From assembly GCA_029762625.1 (NCBI GenBank), contig JARVGI010000001.1, forward strand, positions 1 to 64,000: 64,000 nucleotides of DNA, in the 5' to 3' direction. The notes below the pieces were generated by a model. That model searched no databases and was not told the origin of the DNA. It saw only the letters and a list, made by a program, of their open reading frames with translations. This document shows, one piece after another, positions 1-7,241 of this stretch. Origin of the DNA: Methanomicrobiaceae archaeon (GTDB lineage: Archaea; Halobacteriota; Methanomicrobia; Methanomicrobiales; Methanomicrobiaceae). A program made the translations under genes and the position numbers. The number at the start of each line of letters is the position of its first letter. The stretch's first letter is position 1.

Positions 1-348
1 TGCGAGTTTCATCAGGGCGTAGTTCTCCTCGTTGGAGGTACGCGCCGATGAGAGCACGGCGATTTCATCGGGTTTGTATCCCTTGAACTTCTCGGCGATG
101 AGGTCGTATGCCTCATCCCACGTTGCCTCGACAAACTCACCGTTCTTCTTGATGAGCGGCTTGGTGAGGCGGTCCTCGCGGTTCACGAACTCGTGGGCGT
201 AGGTCCCCTTGGGGCAGACCTTGCCCTCGTTGACGGGCGAGCGGTGGTAGGGAGCGACCCCTGCCACTTTGCCGTCCTTGACCACGAGGTTGAATGTGCA
301 TCCTGTCCCGCAGTAGGGACAGGTTGTCTGTACGTACTTCATGTCCAT
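1..348 (-). CDS. fdhA: Formate dehydrogenase alpha subunit, N-terminal part (runs off left edge)
   Basis: Only the first 116 residues are in the window; the gene continues past base 1. The product oxidises formate to CO2 at a molybdenum/tungsten pterin centre and passes electrons to F420 with FdhB. The N-terminus carries the [4Fe-4S] motif Cys10-x2-Cys13-x3-Cys17 (CPYCGTGC) and the fourth ligand Cys45 in VCPKG, as expected for the Mo/W-bisPGD oxidoreductase family. The wording around the cluster ([19 protein letters not shown]) fits FdhA better than formylmethanofuran dehydrogenase FwdB. The ATG at 348 follows a GAGGTTAG ribosome site; a second ATG two codons in is an alternative. The catalytic Cys or Sec lies outside the window. 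Confidence 0.9.
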   Translation of the reverse strand, partial: MDMKYVQTTCPYCGTGCTFNLVVKDGKVAGVAPYHRSPVNEGKVCPKGTYAHEFVNREDRLTKPLIKKNGEFVEATWDEAYDLIAEKFKGYKPDEIAVLSSARTSNEENYALMKLA

Positions 349-699
349 AGTCTAACCTCGAACAGAAGTTGTTCACTTGGTTCAATTATTTAAATGAATC
401 CAATTAATGGATGCTTACAGGGAGATTATTGGTGGAAAATTAGATGGTTGCAGTTTTTCTATGGGGTGGGGAAGAGCTGGTGATAGAGAATTGCAGTTGA
501 CATTCTTTATTTGTTAAAATGGGTTTTATGTTCCTCGTAACCTCGGTCCGGTGCGGCCTGCGAGGTGCCCGTGATCGCGCCGGCAGGGGTTTGCGTCTCA
601 TACGCAGATCCAAATTGCATTCATCGTGCTCTTTTACATGATAGACAGGCAATGGTATGTTGGTTGATGAAGAACATCCGGGGGAGGTGAAGAGCGGTC
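349..699. other. Intergenic region between fdhA and the zinc-ribbon gene
   Basis: About 350 bases with no convincing gene on either strand. The left third is AT-rich and holds the fdhA promoter. A second AT-rich patch (about 505-530) may serve the rightward gene at 700. The rest is GC-rich with no clear repeat. Confidence 0.5.
386..395 (-). promoter_or_regulatory. TATA box for fdhA
   Basis: On the minus strand the sequence reads ATTTAAATAA, 38-47 bases upstream of the fdhA ATG, in an AT-rich stretch. This is the expected archaeal box A position for a short 5' leader. Confidence 0.55.
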
Positions 700-1344
700 G
701 TGCCACGCATTCGGGTGCCGTCGATGCTTTCCGATCTCGTGTACGGCGCGGTGGTGTCGCTGGATGGTGCCATGTATGCCGGCCTTGATGCATGCCCGCA
801 TTGCGGCGGAGCAGTGAAAGCGCATGATATCCGGAAGAAACGCTTTGCCACGGTGGGAGACGATCGGCAGCAGAGGACGATATGCATATTCGTGCAGCGC
901 TATTACTGCACCGCGTGCGGGAGGCTGTGCTATGCGGAGTCGCCTTTCTATCCCGATACCCGCCTCGGTGCGCCTATCATAGATTTCTGTGTGGTGAATG
1001 CCCGCCTTTTCCCCTATCACCATGTCAGCAAACTGCTCGAGCGCATGCACATCCTGCTGGATCGCGGCAGCGTGCGGAATTATGCGACAAGGAACTTCGG
1101 GGACGTCCCGTTTCTGGATATGTACGGGATGAGAATCCCCCTATCCCTTCTCTCCCTCATCGAATCCGCGTTCAGTACCGGCAAGGAGGGCCCCGTCATA
1201 GGGGCAATACCGTTCGGCTCCGGTCGTCTCCCACCCGCAGACCGGGCACTTCTTTCGCTGTTTGGGGGGCTTGCAGAGGGGAAGAAACGGAATAAACAGG
1301 AAAAAAAAGAAAAAGGGGGACCCTGCGAGAAAGGCCAGCAGTGA
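700..1344 (+). CDS. Zinc-ribbon transposase-like protein, possibly a fragment
   Basis: A 214-residue frame from a GTG behind GGAGGTGA. The N-terminal half has a zinc ribbon, CPHCGG near residue 31 and CTACG near residue 71, followed by a helical stretch (residues about 80-130) resembling the DNA-binding N-terminus of IS-type transposases; no DDE catalytic core is visible. Confidence falls after about residue 150, because the last 204 bases lie antisense to a separate zinc-ribbon membrane gene and become low-complexity (Lys/Glu/Gly rich). It is either a truncated transposase whose frame runs on by chance or a stand-alone DNA-binding protein. An ATG at 724 is an alternative start. No terminal inverted repeats were seen. 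Confidence 0.5.
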   Translation: MPRIRVPSMLSDLVYGAVVSLDGAMYAGLDACPHCGGAVKAHDIRKKRFATVGDDRQQRTICIFVQRYYCTACGRLCYAESPFYPDTRLGAPIIDFCVVNARLFPYHHVSKLLERMHILLDRGSVRNYATRNFGDVPFLDMYGMRIPLSLLSLIESAFSTGKEGPVIGAIPFGSGRLPPADRALLSLFGGLAEGKKRNKQEKKEKGGPCEKGQQ

Positions 1345-1440
1345 GATCAGAAGGGATCCTGCAAGCAGGATCAGGGTGAGCGTCCAGCGTTTCGTAATGC
1401 CACCTCCCGTACGGCGAATGCCGGGAATGCATCGCTCCAT
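1141..1440 (-). CDS. Small membrane protein with C-terminal zinc ribbon
   Basis: A 99-residue protein of unknown function. One strong hydrophobic segment (about residues 20-52, rich in Leu, Ala and Phe) is followed by a basic stretch and a zinc ribbon, CPVCG then YCPYDG, at about residues 65-85. This looks like a membrane anchor with a cytoplasmic zinc-binding tail. It follows mfnF on the same strand and overlaps its 3' end by about 70 bases if the ATG at 1440 is used. A GGAGGTGG sequence lies inside that overlap but no ATG, GTG or TTG follows it in frame, so the start is uncertain. The gene lies antisense to the 3' part of the gene at 700-1344. Confidence 0.55.
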   Translation of the reverse strand: MERCIPGIRRTGGGITKRWTLTLILLAGSLLISLLAFLAGSPFFFFFLFIPFLPLCKPPKQRKKCPVCGWETTGAERYCPYDGALLAGTERGFDEGEKG

Positions 1441-2303
1441 ATCCCGAGTTCCTCTCCAAGATCCGTCGCGCCTACGGCCCCCGCGATTACGGCAGACCCG
1501 ATGCCGGCGGCAAGTGTCGATGTTGCTCCTTGCGTCTTCATCACCCGCACGACCTGAGATGTAATCTGGCTTTTCTGTGCATCCCAGGCCTGGCGGGCGA
1601 TATCAAGTGCGGCATCCCGCCCGATCTCGTGCAGGTCCGCACAGACCATGCGCGCGAGGCGCTGGAGCGAGGCATCACCGCTCCTCTCCCCGTTGTCGGG
1701 GGTCGGTACCGTGTACCGGTCTTCGGTGATATGCCCGAGCGCCCGGTGGACGTCGGCAGCGATTGCAAACCTCTCGCTGCTCACCAGCGTCTTGGTCCCG
1801 TCGATTGCCACGCTCCGGACGAGGGAGGATACCGGCGTCCTGAGAAGTCCCGAATAGACGAGATAGCCGGTCTGAAGGCGCCTGAGATCGGACAATCCCC
1901 GCAGGTGGTCGAAGTCCGTGAGCGGGATGATGTCCGTCGTGGTGCTGCCCATGTCCACCAGCACCGCACCCGGGTGGCGCGTCCGGAGGAAATCGGCCGA
2001 AACGAGCCAGTTGGCGGCGGACAACTGTGGCATGGCTGTTGTGTGGAATGCGCCGTCCATGCCGTAGAAGAGCGCCTGCGGAAAGGTCGCCCTGACGGCC
2101 CCGACGATAAACGCTATTCCGGCTTCTTTTGATGCAAAACTGTCTGCCTGCTCTCCGCTCATCACCACGGCTGCAGGCTGCCCCGCATAGGGCTCGAGGA
2201 TATCGGGGAGCGGGGCATGCTCCCAGAGCGGGCAGTAATGAATAGAGACGCCCTCCTCGGTGGCGATCTTCACGTTCGCGCCACCGATGTCGATGCCTAT
2301 CAC
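1371..2303 (-). CDS. mfnF: MfnF, methanofuran synthase step (H4MPT-linked C1 transfer pathway protein)
   Basis: A 310-residue protein of the hydantoinase/oxoprolinase-like ASKHA family. The family member in Methanocaldococcus joins the aminomethylfuran diphosphate unit to gamma-glutamyl-tyramine in methanofuran synthesis. Visible ATPase-fold motifs are GIDIGGANVK at residues 3-12 and a second phosphate-loop-like DMGSTTTDI in the middle. The GTG start at 2303 overlaps the mfnD stop codon (GTGA), so the two are translationally coupled. A longer frame upstream lies inside mfnD and is rejected. The partner gene in the same pathway, one codon upstream, supports the call strongly. Confidence 0.85.
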   Translation of the reverse strand: MIGIDIGGANVKIATEEGVSIHYCPLWEHAPLPDILEPYAGQPAAVVMSGEQADSFASKEAGIAFIVGAVRATFPQALFYGMDGAFHTTAMPQLSAANWLVSADFLRTRHPGAVLVDMGSTTTDIIPLTDFDHLRGLSDLRRLQTGYLVYSGLLRTPVSSLVRSVAIDGTKTLVSSERFAIAADVHRALGHITEDRYTVPTPDNGERSGDASLQRLARMVCADLHEIGRDAALDIARQAWDAQKSQITSQVVRVMKTQGATSTLAAGIGSAVIAGAVGATDLGEELGIWSDAFPAFAVREVALRNAGRSP

Positions 2304-3184
2304 GAGGGGATCACCTTCCCGTGCGTGTCGAACGTCGCGTGGCCGGACAGGGTGACGGCATCGGGCAGCCTGCCGTAGGACGCGTCTACGAGCAGGGCGG
2401 CGATCTCCTCGCTCATCACCGATGCGATCCCCACGAGGCTTGAGGTGATGCGCGGGTTGACGTCCACCACATAGACCCGGTCGCCGACCACCACGTCCAC
2501 TCCCGCGTAGCCCTGGCAGCCGAGGACCGTCGCCGCCCGCGTGGCAACATCGAAGATCTCCGCGGATCGCGGGTGATCCACCGGGGTCTCTCCTCCGCAG
2601 TAGCAGAACCGGCCTTCGACAATCTCGATATCCTGGCTGTTGAGCGAGAGGACGAGGGGCGTCGCGCCCGAATAGTAAAGGCATGCCTCGCCCACCACAC
2701 GGCTCCCGATGAGGCTCACGCTCAGGTGCTCGCCCTCGATGAACTGTTGCCCGAATTCACCCGGCGAGGGTTCTTCGTCCGCGAGCCGCATGTTCTGGGT
2801 GCCGCACCCGCACACCTCCTTGATCACGCGCCTGCCGGCTGTGACCGCATCCGGCACTGCGATGCCGTGTGCGGAAAGGATGGCGGCAGTACGCTGTTTG
2901 TTTGCGCAGACGGCCACACTCATGCTCCCGCACCCGATGTTATGGGTGCGTTCTTCGAGAATCCTCGTGAAGCGTGCCAGCAGGTGGTCCGGCGCGATGA
3001 CGAGGCCCACATCGCATTCCGGCGCGAGATTGCGCAGCTCCTCCTCGAAGTCCCCCGCCCGCGGCGAGACCGTTTCGTACCCGCATCGCTCGAAGCTCTC
3101 GATGAGGACTCTGAGCATCGCTTCTCCTTCCGGCGCCAGTGCCGGGTCGTGAAAGACCGAATATTCTGCAAGCAGTGCCTTCAT
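2300..3184 (-). CDS. mfnD: MfnD, tyramine--L-glutamate ligase
   Basis: A 294-residue ATP-grasp enzyme predicted to link glutamate to tyramine through its gamma carboxylate using ATP, an early step of methanofuran synthesis. The start MKALLAEYS and the C-terminal ATP-grasp signature, with GYAGVDVVV followed by VVDVNPRITSS (acidic and Asn metal ligands), match the family, and the length is normal. It is first in a leftward operon with mfnF. The upstream 84 bases are shared with the divergent surE and contain a perfect inverted repeat. Confidence 0.88.
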   Translation of the reverse strand: MKALLAEYSVFHDPALAPEGEAMLRVLIESFERCGYETVSPRAGDFEEELRNLAPECDVGLVIAPDHLLARFTRILEERTHNIGCGSMSVAVCANKQRTAAILSAHGIAVPDAVTAGRRVIKEVCGCGTQNMRLADEEPSPGEFGQQFIEGEHLSVSLIGSRVVGEACLYYSGATPLVLSLNSQDIEIVEGRFCYCGGETPVDHPRSAEIFDVATRAATVLGCQGYAGVDVVVGDRVYVVDVNPRITSSLVGIASVMSEEIAALLVDASYGRLPDAVTLSGHATFDTHGKVIPS

Positions 3185-3204
3185 TGCTCATGAGGTTTCT
3201 TTGC

Positions 3205-3236
3205 AGAATTCATCAGTCTGACGATCGATGAATTCT
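3205..3236. repeat. 10-bp perfect inverted repeat between mfnD and surE
   Basis: AGAATTCATC (3205-3214) and GATGAATTCT (3227-3236) are exact reverse complements separated by 12 bases. They sit in the middle of the 84-base divergent promoter region, 21 bases from the mfnD start and 33 from the surE start. A T-run follows on the plus strand. The position suits an operator better than a terminator, since no gene ends here. Confidence 0.55.
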
Positions 3237-3268
3237 TTTTTCTACAATCCGATCTACCTGAGGGAACA

Positions 3269-4048
3269 ATGGCACCGAAAATACTCCTGACCAATGACGA
3301 CGGGATCACCTCGGTGGGGCTCTGGGCGGCATATGATGCCCTTGCCCCGCTGGCCGATGTCACCGTGGTCGCCCCCTCCGCACAGCAGAGTGCGGTGGGA
3401 AGGTCGATTTCCATATTCGAGCCCATCAGGGTCCAGAAGGTCATGATGCACGGGACCGATGCGTACTCGATTGGAGGAAAGCCGACAGATTCTGTTATTA
3501 TCGGGCTCTATGCGTTGAAGCTCGATCCGGATATTGTGGTGAGCGGCATCAATATCGGGGAAAACCTCTCGTACGAGTCCATTATGACCTCCGGAACCGT
3601 CGGTGCGGCGCTCGAAGGGGCCAACCAGGGGACGCCGGGAATTGCGTTTTCCCTGCAGGTCGAGGACCAGGGCGACAAATTCGCGGATCCCCAGTTCTCC
3701 GACTATGATTTCAGCGAGGCCGGATCCGTTGTCCGGGATGTCTGCGCGAAGGTGCTCGAGCGGGGCTATCCCGATCATGTGGACGTGATCAACGTGAATA
3801 TTCCCTCGGAAGTGAAGGGCGGCTACGAGATAACCCGGCTCGCGGAAAAGCTCTTCCACACGGGGGTGGAGATGCGGCTGGATCCCCGGGGAAGGCCGTA
3901 CTACTGGATCGATGGCCCGCTCTACGACGATGCCGGGGAAGGGACCGACGTGCACGCGGTGCGAAAAGGCAACATCTCTGTCACCCCCGTCACGCTGGAC
4001 TGCACGGCGTTTCGCGGAAGCGGGATCCTCAGGGATATCTTCAGCTGA
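3269..4048 (+). CDS. surE: SurE 5'/3'-nucleotidase
   Basis: A 259-residue metal-dependent survival protein SurE that removes phosphate from nucleoside monophosphates. The family's metal-site residues are visible: Asp10 and Asp11 in TNDDGI, Ser41 in APSAQQSAVG and Asn95 in SGINIG. Length is typical. The ATG follows TGAGGGAAC. It is transcribed divergently from mfnD. A T-run at 4101-4106 probably ends the transcript. Confidence 0.92.
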   Translation: MAPKILLTNDDGITSVGLWAAYDALAPLADVTVVAPSAQQSAVGRSISIFEPIRVQKVMMHGTDAYSIGGKPTDSVIIGLYALKLDPDIVVSGINIGENLSYESIMTSGTVGAALEGANQGTPGIAFSLQVEDQGDKFADPQFSDYDFSEAGSVVRDVCAKVLERGYPDHVDVINVNIPSEVKGGYEITRLAEKLFHTGVEMRLDPRGRPYYWIDGPLYDDAGEGTDVHAVRKGNISVTPVTLDCTAFRGSGILRDIFS

Positions 4049-4100
4049 TCCGGTCCTGCCGCCCCCTTTCAGGGCGTCAGTCGTTCGCACCATCCATACC

Positions 4101-4106
4101 TTTTTT
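4101..4106 (+). terminator. T-run after surE
   Basis: Six consecutive T residues 53 bases after the surE stop, before the broken gene at 4133. Archaeal termination typically uses such T-tracts without a hairpin. Confidence 0.3.
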
Positions 4107-4132
4107 GTACGGCCGCGAAACGGTAGTCGCAT

Positions 4133-4443
4133 ATGGCGACCCGGCGACGACTGAATGCCACGGCGGATCTCCTGAGTCTGCTCTCAAGTATCCCCGTTGC
4201 GGTTTCGGGAATGGTACTTTTTTTGTATTCCCCGGTGGCGGTTTTCAGGGCGGAAGAAACCCCCTCTCCAATGAAGTGTTCCTCGATCTTTCGAGAAATG
4301 ACTGGATTGCGGTGCACGATTACCCCGGGATGGCCTTCATCGTGCTCATGGGGGTCCATATTGCGCTGCACTGACGCTACTTCCGGCATATCAACCGGTA
4401 CCTCGGCCGCGCGAAGGAACGGGAAGCCGGAGGGGCCGAATGA
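4133..4443 (+). pseudogene. Broken DUF4405-type membrane protein gene
   Basis: The frame opens with ATG at 4133 and encodes a first hydrophobic segment (LLSSIPVAVSGMVLFLYSP). Similarity then continues in the next frame with GGGFQGG, NDWIAVHDYPGMAF and VLMGVHIALH, the membrane helix with conserved histidines typical of DUF4405. Restoring one C in the C-run near 4229-4232 would join the frames. The second frame then meets a TGA at 4372, exactly where the family has Trp (HW-RY), and continues for 22 sensible residues (RYFRHINRYL...) to a stop at 4441. Two independent lesions argue for a true pseudogene. The intact protein would have been about 100 residues with two helices. Confidence 0.75.
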
Positions 4444-4510
4444 CAATACACATAATCGAACAGTGCACAGGAATGAGTGAACGGGATCGCCCCGGATGAG
4501 GGAGTCTGAG

Positions 4511-5209
4511 ATGGCAGAGCAGATACAGGATGAGGGGAAACGCCTTGCCGGACGCCATGCGGCGGACCTGGTCGAGGAAGGGATGATTATCGGGCTGGGA
4601 ACCGGATCCACGGTGCTCTATGCGATGGAGCGGCTTGCCGAGCGAATGAACGAGGGTCTCTTTTTCTGCGGGGTCCCGACATCGTACCAGGCCGAACTGC
4701 GGGCACGGGCGTTCGGGATACCCCAGACCAGCCTTGCGGACTGCTGCGAGCTGGATCTTGCCATCGATGGCGCGGACCAGGTGGACCGTTCATTGCGGCT
4801 CATCAAGGGGCGGGGTGCTGCCCAGACGCGCGAGCGGTGCATCGCCGAAGCGGCTCGCCGCCTGGTAATCGTCGTCGATGAAGGAAAACTGACCGATACG
4901 TTTTCAGCCCCGGTCCCGGTGGAGGTCCTTCCCTTCGCCGTGCCGCTCGTGGCACGCAGGCTTACCGGAATGGGTGGATCGCCGGTCATTCGCGAGGGGG
5001 TTGCCAAGGACGGCCCGGTGATCACCGACAACGGCAACTGGGTGATCGACTGCACGTTTTCGTCGATGGATGACCCCGAAGCTCTCGAGACGGCAATCAA
5101 TACACTCCCGGGAGTGCTCAGCTGCGGGCTGTTCTGCGAATTTGCCGGGAAAACAACTGTCCTAATAGGGGAAAAAGAGGGTATCCGCACCCTTCAGACC
5201 GAGATATAA
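4511..5209 (+). CDS. rpiA: Ribose-5-phosphate isomerase A
   Basis: A 232-residue enzyme interconverting ribose 5-phosphate and ribulose 5-phosphate. Motifs include the phosphate-binding GLGTGSTV, the catalytic-region DGADQVD and KGRGAA, and the late GMGGSP. The ATG at 4511 was chosen because GAGGGAG lies at the right distance; an in-frame ATG at 4496 has no ribosome site. Together with Fae-Hps at 34-35 kb it supplies pentose phosphates by the ribulose monophosphate route. Its last 16 bases overlap the convergent regulator gene. Confidence 0.92.
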   Translation: MAEQIQDEGKRLAGRHAADLVEEGMIIGLGTGSTVLYAMERLAERMNEGLFFCGVPTSYQAELRARAFGIPQTSLADCCELDLAIDGADQVDRSLRLIKGRGAAQTRERCIAEAARRLVIVVDEGKLTDTFSAPVPVEVLPFAVPLVARRLTGMGGSPVIREGVAKDGPVITDNGNWVIDCTFSSMDDPEALETAINTLPGVLSCGLFCEFAGKTTVLIGEKEGIRTLQTEI

Positions 5210-5571
5210 TCACGGACTTTGTGAATCAGGTCGAGCTGGGTTTCCACTTCTTTTCGCTTTTCCTTCTCGATGATGTCCATGATCTCCTCGATGGGGCGGG
5301 AAAGCGTATAGATCTTGACGGGGCGTCCTTTGCTTTCAGCCTTGCTTTCCCTGCTCTCGATCCAGCCGTTTTCTTTCAGGGTGCGCATGGCGATGCTCAC
5401 TTCCGGCTGGCGGAGGTCGGTGCCGCGCTCGATGTCGCGGGAGGTTGCATCCGTGGTGTTCGCCAGATAAATCAGGACTTTTGCTACATTCCTCTTCAGA
5501 CCAATGTCCATGAGAAGCTGCGCAAATTCCTCTTCTCTGGGAGTGAAGTACATTACTTTCTCTGATCTCAT
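5194..5571 (-). CDS. Winged-helix (TrmB/ArsR-like) transcriptional regulator
   Basis: A 125-residue DNA-binding protein. Residues about 8-85 form a winged helix: a helix around AKVLIYLANT, the recognition region SRDIERGTDLRQPEVSIAMR, then a wing with SKGRPVKIYTL. The C-terminus (about 90-125) is a charged helix likely to mediate dimerisation. Such one-domain regulators are common in Methanomicrobiales; the target is unknown. The ATG at 5571 follows AGGTGAAAGG. AT-rich promoter DNA lies just upstream, and a perfect palindrome at 5646-5662 could be its own operator. Confidence 0.8.
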   Translation of the reverse strand: MRSEKVMYFTPREEEFAQLLMDIGLKRNVAKVLIYLANTTDATSRDIERGTDLRQPEVSIAMRTLKENGWIESRESKAESKGRPVKIYTLSRPIEEIMDIIEKEKRKEVETQLDLIHKVRDYISV

Positions 5572-5645
5572 CCTTTCACCTGATTGTACAGTATATATTT
5601 TTTACTAAAGTATAAAAGTATTATTATTTGGGCCGGGAGCAAATC

Positions 5646-5662
5646 AGACCAGAATCTGGTCT
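5646..5662. repeat. Perfect 17-bp palindrome upstream of the winged-helix gene
   Basis: AGACCAGA-A-TCTGGTCT, an exact 8-bp inverted repeat around one base, 75 bases upstream of the regulator start and behind its AT-rich promoter. The size and symmetry fit a dimeric winged-helix operator. Confidence 0.55.
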
Positions 5663-6089
5663 GGTTAATCGAACACTCCATTGTTATTTTCTATTTTGCT
5701 CCAGCATATTAAAAATATTATGAAATTGTATGGCCTCGCTCGCTGACACCCCCGGGGGCATCCCACTCCGTGAGGGCCCGTATTCATCGTCGCACCTGCG
5801 GTGTGGCGTCATCCGGGATCCCTGTACAGAGCCCCACCCCTGAAAGATGTGCATGCCTGCCACGCATCCCGGAGCTGTGAAATGCCTGCATGCTCATGTT
5901 CCTGCCTTCATCCACGAAATTTCTGCTCGGTGGCATGGAGAAGCGACAGGGAAAACATCCAGACCCGCCGGATATGCCGGGATATGGCCATTGTTTGCCG
6001 ATTCGAGGTTTGTTCTCCAGCGAGCGCGGTTCGAAACGCATATATTTATAACAAAATAGAAAATGCACTAATATAAGGAGAAAAAAACT
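5663..6089. other. Intergenic region between the regulator and the TPR gene
   Basis: About 430 bases without a convincing gene. The left end is AT-rich; the middle (5740-5990) is GC-rich with no recognisable product; the right end holds the TATA box of the TPR gene. Confidence 0.45.
6041..6050 (+). promoter_or_regulatory. TATA box of the TPR gene
   Basis: TATATTTATA lies 40-49 bases before the ATG at 6090, with a clear ribosome site (AAGGAGA) between them. Confidence 0.6.
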
Positions 6090-6380
6090 ATGACCCCGAA
6101 AGATGAGACCCGGAGCATGCCCCCCGAAGGATGGCTGAAGGCGGGAAATGTCGATTTCCTTTTCGGACGCTATGAGGAGGCAATCAAGGCGTATGATCAG
6201 GCGATGGGGCTGTACCCGAGCAACGACGTGGTCAAGGCCAACAAAGCGATTGCCGAGTACAGGCTCAAAAACCCGAAACCTGCACGCCAGGAGCCCGTGG
6301 CCGAGCCCGCTCCCACCGCGCAACCGGCACCCGCTCAAGAGGGATTTTTCGGCAAAGTACGTTCATGGCTCGGGTTCTGA
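6090..6380 (+). CDS. Small TPR-repeat protein
   Basis: A 96-residue protein. Residues about 12-58 form one to one and a half tetratricopeptide units (WLKAGNVDFLFGRYEEAIKA, then YDQAMGLYPSNDVVKANKA), which normally bind partner peptides. Residues about 62-82 are a Pro/Ala-rich linker and the end is an amphipathic FFGKVRSWLGF. No signal peptide or membrane helix is visible. The start is well supported by AAGGAG and a TATA box. Function is unknown beyond a probable adaptor role. Confidence 0.8.
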   Translation: MTPKDETRSMPPEGWLKAGNVDFLFGRYEEAIKAYDQAMGLYPSNDVVKANKAIAEYRLKNPKPARQEPVAEPAPTAQPAPAQEGFFGKVRSWLGF

Positions 6381-6638
6381 CACGGTGATGCGTCCCTCAT
6401 GCATGAAATCAGGGCGGTCGCACGTACCGGAGGATTGTACTGCACGCGATGCCGTATTGTTCAACGAAGCGGCGTACAATCCCCTCCCGGCATGTTCCGC
6501 GAATGCCCAATCGCATCTCTTTCGGGAACAGTAGCCGTACATGAGCCTCCTTCTTCTGCGGTACAATCGCGGCGGTGATGCCGGGCCCGTGCCGCCGGCC
6601 GGTATGCCGGTGGCCCCGGATGAGGATTGCTAAAAAAG

Positions 6639-7199
6639 TTACATTAAGCCGAGGTTTGAAAGGTCCGCAAGGATCTTCTGTACGGCTTTTTTTGCATCTT
6701 CCGGCTTTTTTCCGCCGGTGATGATCAATTTTCCGGACCCGAAGAGGAGCACCACGACTTTGGGCTCCTCAAGCCGGTAGACCAGTCCGGGGAACTGCTC
6801 CGGTTCGTATTCGATACGGTCGAGGTTGAACCCCACCGCGATTTTATTGAGGTTGATGGGTGTTCCAAGGTCTGCGGAGGTCACGATATTCTGGATTTTA
6901 TAGGTGAGTTCTTCGGGAATATCAACATCGAGGGAGCGCAGTTTGTCACCCAGTATTTCCAGCCCTTTGCTAAGGCTGTCGATGCTCTTCGCCCCCGTCA
7001 GGACGACTTTTCCCGACCCGAATACGAGTGCGGCGATCTTCGGATCCTGCATCCGTAATACAACTCCCGGGAACCGCTTTTTATTGTACTCTGCATCCGG
7101 TATCCTGGAGGAAAGCATCTGTAAATCCAGAGAATCGGTTACTTTCGCTGAGGCGACAATATTTTCTATCTTGAGTGATTCCTCAGGGTGAGCATCCAT
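6639..7199 (-). CDS. tbp: TATA-box-binding protein
   Basis: The archaeal general transcription factor TBP, 186 residues, which binds box A and recruits TFB and RNA polymerase. The two-fold repeat is clear: residues about 8-92 (IENIVASAKV ... FPGVVLRM ... VFGSGKVVLTGAK) and about 99-182 (IQNIVTSADL ... FPGLVYRL ... LFGSGKLIITGGK). Its own TATA box lies only 22-31 bases before the ATG, so the mRNA is probably leaderless. It is downstream of acs on the same strand with a 42-base gap that holds this promoter. Confidence 0.97.
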   Translation of the reverse strand: MDAHPEESLKIENIVASAKVTDSLDLQMLSSRIPDAEYNKKRFPGVVLRMQDPKIAALVFGSGKVVLTGAKSIDSLSKGLEILGDKLRSLDVDIPEELTYKIQNIVTSADLGTPINLNKIAVGFNLDRIEYEPEQFPGLVYRLEEPKVVVLLFGSGKLIITGGKKPEDAKKAVQKILADLSNLGLM

Positions 7200-7220
7200 G
7201 TTTATAAATCCCTTAAAAAC

Positions 7221-7230
7221 TATATAAAGA
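7221..7230 (-). promoter_or_regulatory. TATA box of tbp
   Basis: TCTTTATATA on the minus strand, 22-31 bases before the tbp start and directly after the acs stop codon. Spacing predicts transcription starting at or next to the ATG. Confidence 0.6.
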
Positions 7231-7241
7231 GTTGGGTATTT

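Noticed and set aside
4372-4374. TGA in the DUF4405 gene read as Trp or selenocysteine
   Set aside because: An upstream frameshift already breaks the gene, no SECIS-like hairpin follows, and TGA ends many other genes here as a normal stop.
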